From Cymodocea nodosa (Eukaryota; Streptophyta; Magnoliopsida; Alismatales; Cymodoceaceae), in contig CM072339.1 of NCBI GenBank assembly GCA_036874045.1, forward strand, positions 9,617,501-9,681,500: a DNA stretch of 64,000 nucleotides. The letters run 5' to 3'. Positions 46,364-57,840 of the stretch are shown piece after piece. The position numbers were made by a program, and so were the translations under genes. The notes under the pieces are model-generated. The model made no database searches. It had not been told where the DNA came from and worked only from the letters and a program-made list of their open reading frames with translations. Position 1 is the first letter of the stretch; the number at the start of each line of letters is the position of its first letter.

Positions 46364-48610
46364 TGTTTGGTTACCCAACATGACACTAGAAAACTTGTTT
46401 GGATCTCCAGCAACGCACTAGAAAAACTTGGATTTGTTAACTTCTGTTTTTACTTAGTTAATTTATCTTTATGTCTATTCTTTTTTTTTATATAGAAATA
46501 AACAAACAACCTTTAATACAAGTTAGATATTAATTCCAATTTGTATTTTAACTGCAAGTGCACAGTGTCTATTGTATTAGTGTGCAAGTACAGGTCGATC
46601 CCACAAGGAATTGCTTAAGAATTGAGAACTGTTCCATTTTTAACAATCAAATTTACATATTCAATAAGCTCTCCGTTGAGTTACAGTTATCTCAACGGAG
46701 AAAGTTCATTGAGTTATGGCTAACTCAATGGACTAACCTCGTGGACTTACGTTAACTCCATGAGACCATCTTTTCTTTTTAATACTACTATTTACAGAGG
46801 AATTCGGCCAACCATTAGGCGGTTCCACATATTGTAAATAACATCAATTAAGCTCTTTAATGTTAGTAAACACTGGATTTATCATTAAGCAATACTAACA
46901 TTCAGATAATTCAAACAGTAACCATTAAAATCTTTAAGTCTTTTGAACGAACCAATTTCAGTAAATTGTAAAACTAAAACAAACATAAAACAATCACAAC
47001 ACTCACAAAGATAACATTAATCACGATACAACACAAACAACACAACACTCAAATACAAAATACAAACACAAATAAATTGTTTTTGGTATTTTTATTTTAA
47101 TATGAACATGGAAATGGGCGAAAGGTGAAATGTAAAGTAATCTCAGTCAACAGTAAATACTTCCATCACTTCATGCGACGCGATTACACCACTAAAAATT
47201 AAACCACTTACAATTCTGTCTCCTCTCCCTATAGAGTCGCGAGTCCAAAATTGTAAAATGATCTTCTCTTCAGCATACAGGCATCAACCTGAAACCAAGG
47301 CTAGAAGCTTTACGATCTCTTGAGATATGAGTTGGCGCTTGGTGAAAATGGCTTCCCTTCCCGCGACGCGATCACTCCTCACAGTGGTTGTCAAGCACTG
47401 TGTTTGGTTTGGAATCGACCCGACATTAGGAAAGTATTCTTACAGACCTCCGATGGTTGGTGATTATGGTGGTGGTGATGACAGTTGGTGTGGTACTTCA
47501 GAGAATTGCCGACACTATCTACAGAAAGCTCGGTGCTCCTCCACTGTACACACTGGCCACACCCATCGATCACACCTTTACTTCTTTTTCTTCTTTTCTT
47601 TTATATTTCTTCAATGGTAATTGCTTCTACTTGAATGGTCGGTTGGATTTCCTTCATTCATATCAACGACGATGATTTCTTCTCTCTGTGCGATACGTGC
47701 GATCGTGGTTTTTCCTTCCAACTGTCCTATTTCTGCAACCGCTATAGTGGCATATTAGAAAATAAGTAGTCCGTGTAAGTGAGTAGTGAAAGTTAACTCA
47801 ACGGACTTGCTTCATTGATTTAACTATAAAACATGTGCATAAATTTTACTATCCGATGCTCAGGAGCATTTCGGATACTTACAAACTTAACTATCCGATG
47901 CTCAGATGCATTTCGGATAGTTACAGATAACTCATCGATATATAACTTAAGTAAATCTACCAGATCTCAACACATGTCAGTAGTAGTTTAATAATAAAAG
48001 AAACATTTCGGAGAGTTACAGGTCTAACTATCCGATGCTCAGATGCATTTCAGATAGTTAGAGATAACTCACCGAAAATCCACTTAAGTCAATTTCCAGA
48101 ACATGACACGTGTTCATAGCTATTTTATAAATAAAAGGAGATTTCGGAGAGTTACACATATAACTATCTGATGCCCAATTGCAATTTCGGATAGTTAAAG
48201 ATAACTCACCGAAAGTTCACTTAAGTCATGCATTATGGTTTCGACACGTGTACTTCAGGAAATAATAAAATATTCTTTTAAAACATAACTGTTCGATAAT
48301 TTAAACATAACTATCTGATACATATTCAGTATGTTAAACATAACTGTCCGAAATATGTTCGGTATGTTAAACATAACTGTCCGAAGTATCAGAAAATTCA
48401 GATACATAAGGATTTCACAGCCTGCAACTTAGCGACAATTCAGAAATGTACTAAATTAACATTAATTCCCCAAAATTAAGCATATTCTTTAATTAAAGCT
48501 TATAACAGTGCAATTATAACATAATGGTTTAATTCTCATATGATAAGCTAAATATTATGCAATTAACCATCATTTAACCATTAATATTATGTACTTTTTC
48601 ATTCTAAACA
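46364..48610 (-). repeat. Athila 3' LTR (left)
   Basis: Ends TTCTAAACA at 48610 next to the purine tract. The first 62 bases have no counterpart in the 5' LTR. They form two imperfect copies of a ~33-bp unit, one of which (CTCCAGCAACGCACTAGAAAAACTTGG) resembles the PBS-LTR border at 61455-61482. Further right are GTTGAGTTA palindromes (46670-46765), the TATA box at 47598-47605, and three ~138-bp cassettes with CTTAAGT and CACGTGT (47943-48260). Confidence 0.9.
47598..47605 (-). promoter_or_regulatory. TATA box of Athila 3' LTR
   Basis: The sense strand reads TATAAAAG, with a purine-rich AAGAAGAAAAAG leader. Confidence 0.55.
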
Positions 48611-48621
48611 CTTCTCCCATA
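48611..48621 (-). other. Athila polypurine tract
   Basis: The sense strand reads GTATGGGAGAAG directly before TGTTTAGAATG; the other copy has tatgggggaag. Confidence 0.8.
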
Positions 48622-50402
48622 CCTAAATTTTGCTAGTCCCTTAGCAAACTAAGATCTAATTAATGGGTCCTTTTAAAAGTGCTAGAATTAATTCTTCTCC
48701 TTTTTTTTTCTTTTTTTTTTCTGTTCAGCATAAGAACTAGTATTATTATATAGATATTCTGTATGTTTCAATAATATTGTTTTCTCCTCTTCAACCTGAA
48801 AATATACTTAGAATATATGCAAATTACATACAAAGTATATCATCATCACATAGGTGTTAATTATATTATCGTTTGTTCTTCTTTTCATCATCTGTCATCC
48901 TGAATTTTCCAATAAGATTTCTAGAAGAAATTTCAACAACATATGAATCAAAGTACAATCCAATTCAATATGATTAAGACAAGTAGAATAAAGAATTGTA
49001 TCTCCATTAAACAACTTCAAAAGTCAATTATAGATTCATATTTCAACAATTCTAGATAATAGAAAGTATACTCAATTCATAAGATATCTGTATTTCACAA
49101 AACACTTGTATCTTTTCAGAACAATATATGTATTTTTGTACTTTAAAAGTTAATTTGACAAGCTTGAATCATACAAGAGCTTTCTAATGTACCCATGTAA
49201 CGAGCTTTCAGTCAACAATCCTATATTTGATCAGGATCTTAGGTTGCCAGATTTCAATAGTCCTTTTTAGGTCAACAATCCTTACATACCTATCTGCTCA
49301 AGTACAAAAGTCTTGTGATCAAACAAGTCAATAAACTCTCAAAAAAAAAAAAAAATTCTATTTTTTTTTTCTTTTCATATTACAAAACAAAAACATTAAT
49401 CACATACTGTATATGTACGTATTTCATTAATACAGATGTAGTAAACATCAATCTCATATAGTCCTGCTTTTATCATTTACTAAAAATATGAATCCATAAC
49501 AATAAGCTCATACTTTTTCTGTAGTTTAATAAGATCTACACATAAATCATTCTACAAGTTTAATCAATCAAATTAAATGTATCTTTAATCATATGTGTTT
49601 CATTTAATCTAGAATTCATATTTTCGCTCCTTCAAGACTTCAGATAATTTTTTCATTAAGCATTTTGATTTCATTTTAAAATTGTGAAACTGTTAAACTC
49701 ATGAAATTCAGAAAAAAAAAACATAAGATATTATATCTAGATTTGCATAAATAGTAAAGTATATAGCATATTATATAGACTTCTAAATATAACATTCAAG
49801 CAGTTACAGTTTATAAAAATTTTATAGTCTCAATTATCAAATAGTTACAACAAGTTCATAAAAATTTTCAATTTCCACAAAACTTTGCAGTACCATTTTA
49901 ATTCCTTTAGCTAACAAACTTACATGGTTGTTACTTTAATTACCTCCCCCCCATACCTACATTTTGCATTGTCCTCAATGTAAAAGATTTGACAATAAAT
50001 ACAATAATTGTAGCAGGCATGAATACAGTTTCGTTGATTTAGCACCTAACTCAACAAATGAGTTTAAATCTAAATTCAGGATAAGTAATCAGTTACATAC
50101 CTTGTTTCGTTTGTATCTCCTACATATTTCGATTTTTTTGATTCTGAAAAACTTTTCATTCACAGATAAAAGCAGAATATATAACATTTAACAATATTAG
50201 TGTCTTGTGTGGAACCCAGGCTCCTACACCTTTGGTGGCTCACAAGCAAGCCAATTGGTTTCCCAGAACAGATACCAACAAACTGGATTGATATTTTGTT
50301 TTTGTTTTCTTTTATAATATAAAATGAAAACTAACATTTTTTTTCTTTTTTTCTAAAAGTAAATGCAGAAGACACACAACATTAAACACACAAAATCACA
50401 GC
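48622..50402 (-). other. Athila 3' UTR
   Basis: Non-coding. The part between the two purine tracts (48622-49942) is homologous to the post-pol module of SIRE C1/C2 and to 36433-36915. It has homopolymer runs at 48695-48722 and 49339-49373. Between the inner tract and the F-box stop (49957-50402) the sequence is AT-rich and conserved with 990-1445, including short antisense reading frames that I do not consider genes. Confidence 0.7.
49943..49956 (-). other. Inner polypurine tract of Athila element
   Basis: The sense strand reads GTATGGGGGGGAGG after GAGGACAATGCAAAATGTAG. It is stronger than the terminal tract and could prime a second plus-strand start about 1.3 kb upstream of the LTR. Confidence 0.65.
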
Positions 50403-51540
50403 TTAAGAACATGATTGAAAAGTAGAAACAAATGGAATAAATGTGTCAGTCCAAGCAAACTTTTTAGGCATAATTATTCTTGCTATTAATTCTATTTTAA
50501 TGCCATTCTTGTTCCTTCTTAATTTGTAAACTTGTAATATATTATCAATGCTAAATACAAGTGTGTTACCATTAATAAAATGAAATACATAAAGGGATCC
50601 TTTTCGGTTCCAAGGTAATGTAGCAGTTTCTATTTCTACATCTATTTCAATATATTCCTCTTCCCACTTCCATTTCATTTATGTCTTTCATAATCCATAT
50701 TTGAAATTTCATCAATTCATCCCACCATCTTATCAGACATAAAGTAGGATCATCATATTCATTATACCACATTCCTATTTGAATTTTATCAAATTCTGCA
50801 GATGGTGGTTTAGCTATTTCTCTCGGTATAAGTAAAATTTCTATATATTCATCATAATTGTCTATGCTCACTATGTATAAATCAGATCTAAATGCAACTG
50901 ATATATCTGACACTAAATATACATATCCATCAAGTATGACATGCATGCTGTTAATTAATAATTTCTGTCCTAGATATATCATAATATTTTCAGTCCAAGA
51001 TCTATTTAGAAAATTATACACACTTAAGCGTAAATCTTCATCCCAATTTCCTATAGGTCTCCAATAATATAATTTTTCATGAATGGTAGAATTTTTATCA
51101 GAAAATATTAAAGCTGACCCACAATTTACAGTTGATACTTCATATTTATTAGGTCTTCCTATATTTCATTCTTCTCTTATTATAGGATTTCTTATCAAAA
51201 TATCAGGTAATAGACTTGCATACCTTGGTCTAGTTCTGTATATGATTAATCCTTCATCCATCCCCATAACATGATCTATTCCTTCTAATGTATTAGGTGG
51301 AATTCCAGTAGTTTCTTCCATATTCAGATATTCATAGGTAATTGAACTACGATTAAATGACTTCCATATGAATCCATCTCTAATCTTAGTTATTTTTGCA
51401 ACTTGTAGTCCCTGAAAATATTTTTCTCCAACACAGTCTTTAATTTCCTTTGATACACAACACAACCTGCACAGATCTTTAGCTGACAAGTTACTCAGTA
51501 CTTCCCTTAGTGCATCCAACGGTAATTGCATCAATTCCAT
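50403..51540 (-). pseudogene. F-box protein with F-box-associated (FBA) region, inside Athila element
   Basis: The sense frame starts MELMQLPLDALREVLSNL and continues SAKDLCRLCCVSKEIKDCV, a clear F-box, which docks substrate receptors to SKP1 in SCF ubiquitin ligases. The following ~330 residues look like a plant FBA region: RSWTENIMIY, ILDGYVYLVS, LIRWWDELMKFQIWIMKD, SLYVFHFINGNTLVF and ILQVYKL. At about 380 codons it has the usual length of such genes, and no intron is apparent. One TGA (51166-51168) and one frameshift near 50660 break it. It lies in sense orientation after the gag gene; its tail is conserved at 1446-1744 in a second copy. The target substrate is unknown. The 51594 start would add 18 residues; the ATG at 51540 fits F-box proteins better. 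Confidence 0.85.
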
Positions 51541-51604
51541 TTGTTGATTCTGTATAACACAAACAAAAATTTTAGCAGAGATAAAAATTAACATAACTAC
51601 TGCT

Positions 51605-51680
51605 CACCCTCGTGGAGTTAGGGCATAACTCAACGGACTAAGTTCATTGAGTTAAGGATTAACTCTATGATACAACTAAC
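51605..51680. repeat. GTTGAGTTA palindrome array, gag/F-box border
   Basis: CTCGTGGAGTTAGGGCATAACTCAACGG and TTCATTGAGTTAAGGATTAACTCTATG, two dyads in the 190 bases between the gag stop and the F-box start. Confidence 0.8.
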
Positions 51681-51730
51681 TATAAATAAACTTATATATA
51701 CATATAGTTACTTCAGTTATACTACTTCAT

Positions 51731-52960
51731 TCAGTTATCCTCCCAGAAGAGGTATCCATTTCATTAACAGTTCTATTGACAGGGTTAGGTATTGCTTGTA
51801 CTAGCAATCCTCCAGTAGGTCTAACTTCCATTGATTCCTTCTGTCTAAGTGGTATATTTCTATTCTGATTTTGAATTGCAGCATTTCCAAATACAAAATC
51901 CAAACGATTGTTTAATTGTTGGATTATCTTTTCTAATTTCTCTATTCTAGATTCTTGTTCAAGTAATGCTTCATAACTTATATTCTTCTCATTTACATTT
52001 TCTCCTCCCTAGAAATTGTTGTTTCTCCAAGATAAATTCGGGTGATTTCTTCAATTAGGATTATAAGAATTTCAAAAGTTATCTTTCTGGTTTCTAGCAT
52101 AAATAATATCTAAATCATTAATGTTTAGATTCTTTTCTACTAGCTTTTGATTTAATGATAACTCTTCTATTTTCTTTGTTAATTCAGTTAATTTCACTTC
52201 AAGCATAGTACTTGAATCTATTTCATGCATTCCTCTTTGCAATATTCTTTTATCTGTAATAGCTTCAACCAAGTTTTCCCACTGTGCAGTTCTTTTTGCA
52301 AAGTTTTCTAAATATGCCCATGCTTCTTCACTTCATAATTTCAGAAATCCATTTTGACAAGTAGATTCTAATAAAGATTTCGTTGAAACACCTATGCCTT
52401 CATAAATTATACCTATTAATTATGCTTTACTCATTGCATGATGTGGATATTGAGTCAGTAAATCTTTAAATCTTTCAAAATATTTCTAGAATGATTCACC
52501 CTATTTTTGGCTACACATTAATATTTCTTTTTAATCGTTTGATGTGTTGGATAATATTTTTCCAGAAAAATAGAGCAAAATTCAGTCCATGCATTTTCAT
52601 AATTTGACAAACTTCATTAAATTCTCTAAGAATATAATAGGCATCCTCTCTTTCTAATCCATGAAAATATGGTAATTGACTAATATAATTAGATTTCAGT
52701 TCAAGCTTATCTCCTTCAAAGTTTGGCAATCGAATACATAAAGGTTCATCAACTAATTCAGGATACAGAATTTCTCCTAATGGTTTTTCTACTAGAGCAG
52801 CCATCTCTACGTTCTCTTTTAAAGAAAGGTTAGTTACACCCCAAAGAATTTCGTTAAAGTCCAGTTCAGAAAATGTTTTAGTGCTCCTCTATGTTGAATA
52901 TTCTTGGGTAGGTGTTCTTACTAATCGTTTAGTGCTAAGAGAATGAGTCCATGTGTTCAT
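51731..52960 (-). pseudogene. gag: Gypsy Gag (capsid) gene located downstream of pol
   Basis: Likely ATG at 52960 (MNTWTHSLSTKRL), with one early TAG. 52511-52804 is open and carries the Gag capsid start: LPNFEGDKLELKSNYISQLP and FHGLEREDAYYILREFNEVC, the pattern of retrotransposon Gag (the PF03732 type as I know it). Downstream, with several stops and frameshifts, come ESFWKYFERFKDL, AWAYLENFAKRTAQWENLV and a NSYNPN/NHPNLSWRNNNF stretch typical of Athila/Tat Gag. It ends RITE-stop at 51731. No zinc knuckle is seen in it; the only knuckle of the element is in the ORF next to the PBS. In known Athila elements this gene precedes pol. Confidence 0.8.
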
Positions 52961-53254
52961 AAATAAACAACAGAAGATTAATTACATACTAGTCTGAAGC
53001 TTTCCATTCAATAAATATTTGTTGACGGACGAAGTCGAATCAACTGCCTCTCCTTCCAGTTCCCCCAACGCTTTTCTCCTTACTTTTAAAAGTGTTGGTG
53101 ACTCATAAATAACATTCTGTTTTATATATATAATGCACATCCATAAAGTGAGTAAATCTCGTTGCAAGAACATGTCTTGCAACGTATATCGTGGTTCCTA
53201 TTTTTATGGGTACGTGTACCACTATTAATTTCAAATTTTGGTAACCACTAAGCC

Positions 53255-53485
53255 AACGAAGTTTCGTTCATGGTTAAAAGAATAACTGTTCTACTTAATC
53301 CACGAACTAACCTCATTGAGTTACAGATAACTCAACGGAACAAAGTTGGTTACTGTTGCTAACTCCACGAACTAACCTCGTTGAGTTACAGATAACTCAA
53401 CGAAGTAACCTTATATTATATTACTGACCTTGTGGAGTTAAGTTTAACTCAATGAACTTACTTCGTTGAGTTAACACTTGGCAAC
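53255..53485. repeat. GTTGAGTTA palindrome array, ORF-X/gag border
   Basis: Three dyads: CTCATTGAGTTACAGATAACTCAACGG, CTCGTTGAGTTACAGATAACTCAACGA and TTGTGGAGTTAAGTTTAACTCAATG, alternating with CCACGAACTAACC spacers. Confidence 0.85.
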
Positions 53486-53903
53486 TTCTAAGTTTACTCT
53501 TCGTAAGTACCTCTTTGTTTTTTTCTCTGCATTCTGCTAATTGAAATAAAGTTAAATCTATGTCATTAATGCATCATTCTAATCAAAATTCGTTTAAATC
53601 TGAATGTTATATAAATATTTAACTTGCAGTTCATTTTATGTTATGCAGAATTTACATTTTACCTTGCAACATACAGAAATTTTCAAGCATCTATCCTATC
53701 ATTCAGCAAATTGTAAATCTGTTAAAAATTCATTCATAATGTTCCACAAATTATATAACATTCAATATATTCCATTCATTCCACATTCTAAACACACATG
53801 AAAAGTATATCTAAAAAATTATATTCATTCATATGAATCAATTACAATACAATCAAATCAGATATTTTTCATACAAATATATAAAAGTAGACGAACAATA
53901 CAA
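53486..53903 (-). other. AT-rich spacer after ORF-X
   Basis: No gene, repeat or conserved motif recognised. Confidence 0.5.
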
Positions 53904-56119
53904 TTAGCCTTTATTCCTAAGTTCATCTACTTCCTTCTAGAGTTTCTCTAATTGTTGCTCTAATTGATTAATTTTTTCTACAGCTCCTGTAATGCCTCCA
54001 AAAGGTACAGCAATCTCTGCAGCTACAAAATTTCTATACTCTTTCACTAAAATGGTTCTTGATTTGATCCTTTTTTATGCCCATTTAGTGAAATCGATAC
54101 AATCCACCATCAGCAGTGGAATCAAATCTCCATAAAACAATTTCTTCTTTACTGTTCTCAACTTAGAGATAAAAACTACAGACCAATTTATTTGAATTCT
54201 ATTTACAACTGCAAACGTGGCCCATTTGACAAATTGACTCAATTCTATATTATGGCCTTATCGTTGATAGACATTCTTAATCAAAATGTTGGCTATCATG
54301 TATGCTTTACCATTTAAATGTTTAAGTCTATTTAATAAAGGCACACTAGGATTGATAACCAAACTATCCTTGATTTCTTGTTCTGTCCATTCAACGGTAG
54401 TTGTACTTTCCAAAATTTCTTGTCCTTCATTTTTTAACCTAAAAATGTTGTGGAGAAGCTCAGGTGTTATCTGTACATCTGCTTCCTCCACGTTGGAAAC
54501 TAATTTTCCTTCTTCTTCTCTTAAGTTTGCATAAAAGCAGGGCACTAGATTCTCAAATACTGCATGCCCTCTTTCTTGAGAAATAAAATTCAGTAGACCT
54601 TGGAATTCAAATAATTCTTTGATTTTCTACATTCCGTCCCAATTTACTGGTCTACTGTATATAATATCATAACCCCCTAATTTCTTGGTATTTATGATAT
54701 GCTTCCTGACTCCAAAAATGTACTTCATTCAGAACTATTGCTTCAGTCGGGTCAGGAATGTGACTTTGTTGTTCCAAAGGGGGTTTGTTCTTGATCTTCC
54801 TCTTCCATATGCTGACTTTGAACATGTTCTACAGATTCCTAAATTTTTGCTTCTACTTTTGTCTGTGGTGGAGAGTTCTGTGAACTCTCCACTCTGTCTT
54901 GAATTATTTCCATAAATTGCTGAAGAGTTTCTTGCTCTTTAGTGGAATCTGCAAAGTCATTTTTGTCCAAATGGCTTCGTTCAGCTTCTTCATTTTCTGT
55001 TCTTTCTTCTTCCTCTTGACTACCAATCTACTCTATCACTGTTCTTTCTAATTCTATGGCAGATTGGGATGGAGTCACGGGCAATTCAGTTTCTGCCCTA
55101 ATTTTTGTTTCTTCTTGTACAGGTTGTAGACTAATTTCAACCTATTTTTCTTCTTCTCTTTGCTCTTGCTGTTGCTACTCCTACTCCTCCTCAGAATCGA
55201 ATAGTAGGTTTATAAAAATAGGCTCCACATGCCCTGTTGATGTTGGTACTTCAGATTTAATCTCATTTTGACATTTAGGCACTATCTCTTTTCATTTCCT
55301 TTGTATGATTAATTGTGCCTGGTCTTCCTCTTTTTCTTTTAAGATTAAATCTAAAAACAAAGGCTTTGCACGCCTTTGAGCCATAGGTACTGGCTCTTCC
55401 TGTTTAATTTTTTCAATAATTACTGGTCTCGAAGGACTAGCTTCAACTTCTTTTGTAGCAAATCTAACAACAGTTCTGGTAGTAACTTCTCGATGCTGTT
55501 CCACTTTAATTTTATATTGGGCTTTCAATTTCTCTACAACCCTCTTTTTGCGTAGTGCATTAAACACTAGATGTGCTTTGGCTACTGCTAAATCTTCTGG
55601 TTCTCCTTGGTTTCTTCCAACTTGAACCAGTCCTTGAAATTCTTTTAATTCTTCTTCAGTCGAAGGCCCCAACATTTTTGCTCGTGCCAACGACTTAAAT
55701 AGTGGAACTGAAGGTCCTGACTACTATTCCTCAAGAACAGGTCTTTCAGCAGTCGACTCCTATTCTTCCTCTACTTGTTGCTGCCTTATTGCACACCTTG
55801 CACGACCAGCAATGCACTTTTTGAACCATAATCTGGCTTTACGTTGGATTAGTTCTAGGGCTACTTCATTGTTCGGCCTTATTTTTCTTTCTTTGCTTAA
55901 AGCAATTTCTATTGCTACTTTTATTTTTGTTTCTACTATTTGGGGTATTTGTATACCCAAATCAACCAAAAATTTCCTCAAGTTGAAAAGTTCTGATTCT
56001 ACCTTTTGTAGCGCTTTTTCTCTTGTCGTGTTCTGAATCTTCTGCCCCGTGTGCCAATCCTCTGACTCTTTCAGAAACTGTGTTGTGTCCATTGCATCTT
56101 CTCAGAACTCAGGTGTCAT
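53904..56119 (-). pseudogene. Accessory ORF-X of complete Athila element
   Basis: About 740 codons from ATGACACC (56119) to LRNKG-stop (53904). The open parts are 55760-56092, 55292-55690 and 54258-54545. The head is ...ESEDWHTGQKIQ, then a basic coiled-coil-like region (EVALELIQRKARLWFKK), an acidic Glu-rich middle and the conserved C-terminal half. That half has CFYANLREEEGKL, ITPELLHNIFRLKNEG, NRLKHLNGKAYMIANILIKN and FGGITGAVEKINQLEQQLEK, the last a leucine-zipper-like end. The early TGA, a stop near 55021 and others kill it. It matches the plus-strand copy at 3985-6063 closely and the SIRE ORF-Y proteins in the second half. No signal peptide or membrane helix is visible. Function unknown. 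Confidence 0.8.
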
Positions 56120-56289
56120 TTTCCTAATAGTGGAGTTACACAACAGCACGGAATCGCTCTGATCTCTACTATTCTAAATTCTAAATGGTTTGCCAGATAA
56201 TGCCCCCAAAACCCTAGGTTTTAGTTTAAATAAGCCCTAAGTTTAGGTAAGTAATCGGGTCATTTCCCGAACCAACTATTGCTCTCTCA

Positions 56290-56410
56290 TCTGCGGTCTT
56301 ACCTACAGTACTCCATTGAGTTACAGTTAACTCAACGGAATAAGCTCGTTGACTAACTCAAGACTCAACGGAGTAAGCTCGTTGAGTTAAGCGTAACTCA
56401 ACGGACTTCC
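56290..56410. repeat. GTTGAGTTA palindrome array, pol/ORF-X border
   Basis: CTCCATTGAGTTACAGTTAACTCAACGG and CTCGTTGAGTTAAGCGTAACTCAACGG with a degenerate unit between; counterpart of 3655-3810. Confidence 0.85.
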
Positions 56411-56459
56411 CATACAAACAGATATAATAAATAAAATAAAATAAAAATACTTAAGATAA

Positions 56460-56645
56460 TAGTTTTTTTGTTTTTTACTAGTTTAACCGATACTATGTTT
56501 CGGTCAGACCTAATTTTTTTACCGATTGAACCGATACTATGTTTCGGTAAAACCAAAATTTTTTTTTTTTACTAAAAATTAATATATATATTTTTATGTT
56601 CCGATCATACCGATGGATCCAGTCGGTTAAACTGCAATGATTTTT
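56460..56645 (-). repeat. ACCGATACTATGTTTCGGT repeats
   Basis: Two near-perfect units GAACCGATACTATGTTTCGG/TAACCGATACTATGTTTCGG plus partial ones, with TTTTTTT runs between; counterpart of 3330-3640. An AT dinucleotide run lies at 56660-56680. Confidence 0.75.
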
Positions 56646-56709
56646 ATATTTTTAAATTTTATATATATATATATATATGTGTAAACATAAAATAAAAATT
56701 GATTTATTA

Positions 56710-57840
56710 CTAAGTAAAGCTCGAGTAGTCCTCTACTCTGACTTCTTCTATAATTCCAAAAGAACTTTTTGGTATTTTCAGAATAGGTCTAAGTCTTTGT
56801 CCATTTACTTTAAATATATTCTGATTTTTAGGATTTTCAATCTCAATAGCTCCATAAGGATAAATATTTTGAACTATGTAAGGTCCTGCCCATCTAGATC
56901 TTAATTTTCCTAGATGGTTATGGAGTCTAGCCATCTAAAGATATACTTCTTGTCCTATTTCAAAGCTTTTTGGAATAATTTCCCTATCATGCCAAAATTT
57001 CATTTTCTCTTTTTCTCTTACAGTCTTCGAATAAGCTTCATTTCTAAATTCTTCTAATTCAATTAATTGCATTTTCCTATTTTTAGAAGCTTAATTTAAA
57101 TTAGTGTTCAGAGTTTTTAATGCCCAATAAGCTTTATGTTCTATTTTAGTTTAAATGACAACTTTTTCCATATACTAGCCTAAAAGGTGACATACCTAAG
57201 CTTGTCTTATAAGCAGTTCTATAAGCCCAAAGTGCATCTATCAATCTATTAGCTCAATATGTTCTAGTAGAATTTACTACTTTTCTAAGATTAACTTAAT
57301 TTGTTTGTTTACACTTTCTACTTGTCCACTTGTTTGCAGATGATATGATGTTGCAATTTTGTAGTTTACTCCATATTTCTTTATTAAGGCTTCAAAACTT
57401 CTATTACAGAAATGAGTTCCTCTATCACTGATAATAGCTTTAGGTATTCCAAATCTGGCAAATATATTGGTTCTTATAAATTGTATTACCACTTTGTTGT
57501 CATTAGTTTTTGTAGGAATAGCTTCTATCCATTTAGATACATAATCCACCCCTAACAATATGTAAATAAATTGATTAGACATAGAAAATGGACCCATAAA
57601 ATCTATTCCCCACACATCAAAGATTTCAACCTCAACAATAGGATTAAGAGGCATCATATTCCTCTTTGATATTCTTCCTATTTGTTGACATCTTAAACAA
57701 TTTAAGCAATATTTATGAGCATCTTTGAATAGTGTTGGCCAATAAAATCCACATTGTAGAATTTTTGCAGCAGTTTTCCCTGAACCAAAATGCCCTCCAC
57801 AAGCTTGGTCATGACAGAAAGACAATATGCTCGGATATTC
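56710..57840 (-). pseudogene. pol: Athila integrase
   Basis: 57277-57825 is open: HHCC finger (CHDQACGGHFG ... CLNCLRCQQIG) with FYWP between, then the catalytic core with D in WGIDFMGPF, D in IISDRGTHF and E in TSGQVESVNK. The last two are 35 residues apart, the standard D,D-35-E spacing. The part between core and C-terminus (56935-57276) has stops and frame changes. The C-terminal GPY/F module (SRWAGPY, FKVNGQRLRP) is open in 56710-56934 and ends at the stop before the spacer repeats. The catalytic residues are intact, but the gene is broken by stops. Confidence 0.9.

Noticed and set aside
50403-51540. The F-box gene as an ordinary host gene between elements
   Set aside because: It is inside an element with defined target duplications, in sense orientation, and its tail recurs next to the same 3' UTR at 1-1744.
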